From positions 1 through 14,730 of the forward strand of contig QHQU01000083.1 in NCBI GenBank assembly GCA_003219925.1: DNA of 14,730 nt. The letters run 5' to 3'. Source of the stretch: Verrucomicrobiota bacterium (GTDB lineage Bacteria; Verrucomicrobiota; Verrucomicrobiia; Chthoniobacterales; UBA10450). Every line of letters begins with the position of its first letter. Within the stretch, counting starts at the first letter, position 1. Shown piece after piece: positions 13,880-14,730 of this stretch. Position numbers and translations under genes: made by a program. The notes beneath the pieces were generated by a model. The model did no database searches. It was given only the letters and a program-made list of their open reading frames with translations, and had not been told where the DNA came from.

Positions 13880-14730
13880 ATGCAAATGCCGTCTGCCCCC
13901 CGATCTTTAGTTGAAGACAAGCGGCCGGATTCCGGTCAATACGCCCTTTTGCGCAGTGCCCCGATCTTCGCGGCTCTCAATGATGCCGCAGTAGAGGAAC
14001 TTTGCGGCTACTTGCATCCGATCGAGCTCAAGGGCGGCTCGAGTTTATTCCGGGTCGGCGATTCCGGTGACGCGATGTATTTTATCGAGAGTGGGCGGGT
14101 TCGTATCACGGTCACGGACGCCGATGGGCGTGAAGTAATTCTCGCGTCGCTCGGTCACGGCGATTTCTTTGGCGACATGGCAATGCTCGACGGCCATGGC
14201 CGTTCGGCTGATGCCACCGTGACGGAGGACTCGCGTCTGGCGGTGCTGACGCGGGAGAATTTTCTCACCTTCGTCTCGAGTGATTCGCGCATCGTCCTGG
14301 AAATGCTGAGCGCGATTACGGGCCGGTTGCGCCGCACCGACGATCTGCTGCGGTATCGCGTTTCTCGCAATGCCAATGAAGAAGACGCCAAAAATCTCAC
14401 CCTGGCGGATCGTGCCGCCGATAAGATCGCTAAATTCGGTGGAAGCTGGAAATTCATTTCGGCATCGATCCTTTTTACTTTGTGTTGGATTGCGCTCAAT
14501 ACCTGGTTGCTCCACGATAAGGGCTTTGATGCGTATCCCTACGTCCTGCTTAACCTCGTGATCGGGATGATCGCGTCGTTGTCGGCCCCTGTCATCATGA
14601 TGTCGCAGAACCGCGAAGCGCAGAAGGACCGGTTGCGGGCCGATCTAGATTATCAGGTCAATTTGAAAAACGAAATGCTGCTGGGGGAAATTCTGCGTCT
14701 TTTACAAAAGCGCGAGAAAGATGCGCCGAA
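13880..14730 (+). CDS. Cyclic nucleotide-binding domain fused to DUF1003 (3' end outside the window)
   Basis: ATG at 13880 (a second ATG at 13886 is possible), open to the right edge; 283 residues are visible. Residues ~22-155 are a cNMP-binding (CRP-like) beta barrel: LLRSAPIFAALNDAAVEELC, MYFIESGRVRITV, and a phosphate-binding cassette GDFFGDMAMLDGHGRSADAT in which R108 is kept and the usual FGE glutamate is D99. Residues ~177-269 are DUF1003: ADRAADKIAKFGGSWKFIS, membrane helices ~189-211 and ~221-241, and the family signature SQNREAQKDRLRADLDYQVN. There is no DNA-binding helix-turn-helix, so it is not a CRP-type transcription factor. It is probably a membrane protein whose state depends on a nucleotide or other ligand; function is unknown. 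It starts 12 bases after the lysS stop, so co-transcription is likely. Confidence 0.88.
   Translation, partial: MQMPSAPRSLVEDKRPDSGQYALLRSAPIFAALNDAAVEELCGYLHPIELKGGSSLFRVGDSGDAMYFIESGRVRITVTDADGREVILASLGHGDFFGDMAMLDGHGRSADATVTEDSRLAVLTRENFLTFVSSDSRIVLEMLSAITGRLRRTDDLLRYRVSRNANEEDAKNLTLADRAADKIAKFGGSWKFISASILFTLCWIALNTWLLHDKGFDAYPYVLLNLVIGMIASLSAPVIMMSQNREAQKDRLRADLDYQVNLKNEMLLGEILRLLQKREKDAP

Noticed and set aside
13156..13914. Long + strand frame overlapping lysS (about 252 residues)
   Set aside because: It is a +1/+2 shadow of lysS, Arg/Gly-rich with no recognisable domain.
1..14730. CRISPR array, tRNA or rRNA genes, transposase
   Set aside because: No regularly spaced repeats, tRNA-like cloverleaf, rRNA segments or transposase motifs were seen on reading both strands.

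Overview
The window looks like a chromosomal segment from a Verrucomicrobiota bacterium, probably a soil Chthoniobacterales-type organism. The indications are the type of TPR/TolB-like membrane protein at the left end, a small-repeat-rich intergenic region, and several lineage-style hypothetical proteins. This assignment comes from recognition of gene style, not from a search. There is no rRNA, tRNA, CRISPR array, transposase or phage gene in view.

Left block (1-5031, + strand): three tandem paralogues, the first cut by the window edge, joined by two 4-base ATGA stop/start overlaps. The two complete ones share an N-terminal pair of membrane segments, a third membrane segment near residue 100, a TolB/FlgO-like domain, and a long TPR array. 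They are probably membrane-anchored TPR scaffolds made as a translationally coupled set. A repeat-rich spacer (5032-5330) follows. It holds a dispersed-repeat copy, a heptamer tandem repeat and a hairpin, and then a 78-residue protein resembling the L7/L12 C-terminal fold motif.

Middle block (5606-11493, - strand): six genes in one direction with very tight spacing. In transcription order they are a membrane-anchored TPR protein, a degenerate receiver plus DUF4388 (PATAN) protein (GTGA overlap), a secreted beta-rich protein of unknown function, an N-acetylmuramoyl-L-alanine amidase, the bifunctional NAD(P)HX repair enzyme (GTGA overlap), and an M50 site-2-protease-like membrane metallopeptidase. 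The block joins cell-wall hydrolysis, metabolite repair and intramembrane proteolysis.

Right block (11494-14730): an 86-bp imperfect palindromic element sits just downstream of a tandem-ACT-domain gene (- strand). Upstream of that gene is a likely unreported 50-residue ORF whose ATG overlaps, on the opposite strand, the ATG of lysS, so both start within one CATG. lysS (class II lysyl-tRNA synthetase) carries a 42-bp double-hairpin insert in frame. It is followed after 12 bases by a cyclic-nucleotide-binding-domain/DUF1003 membrane protein that runs off the right edge.

The points most worth a second look are the in-frame palindromic insert in lysS, the shared CATG start with the small protein, the receiver lacking its phospho-acceptor next to a coupled TPR protein, and the coupled tandem array of TolB-like/TPR paralogues.
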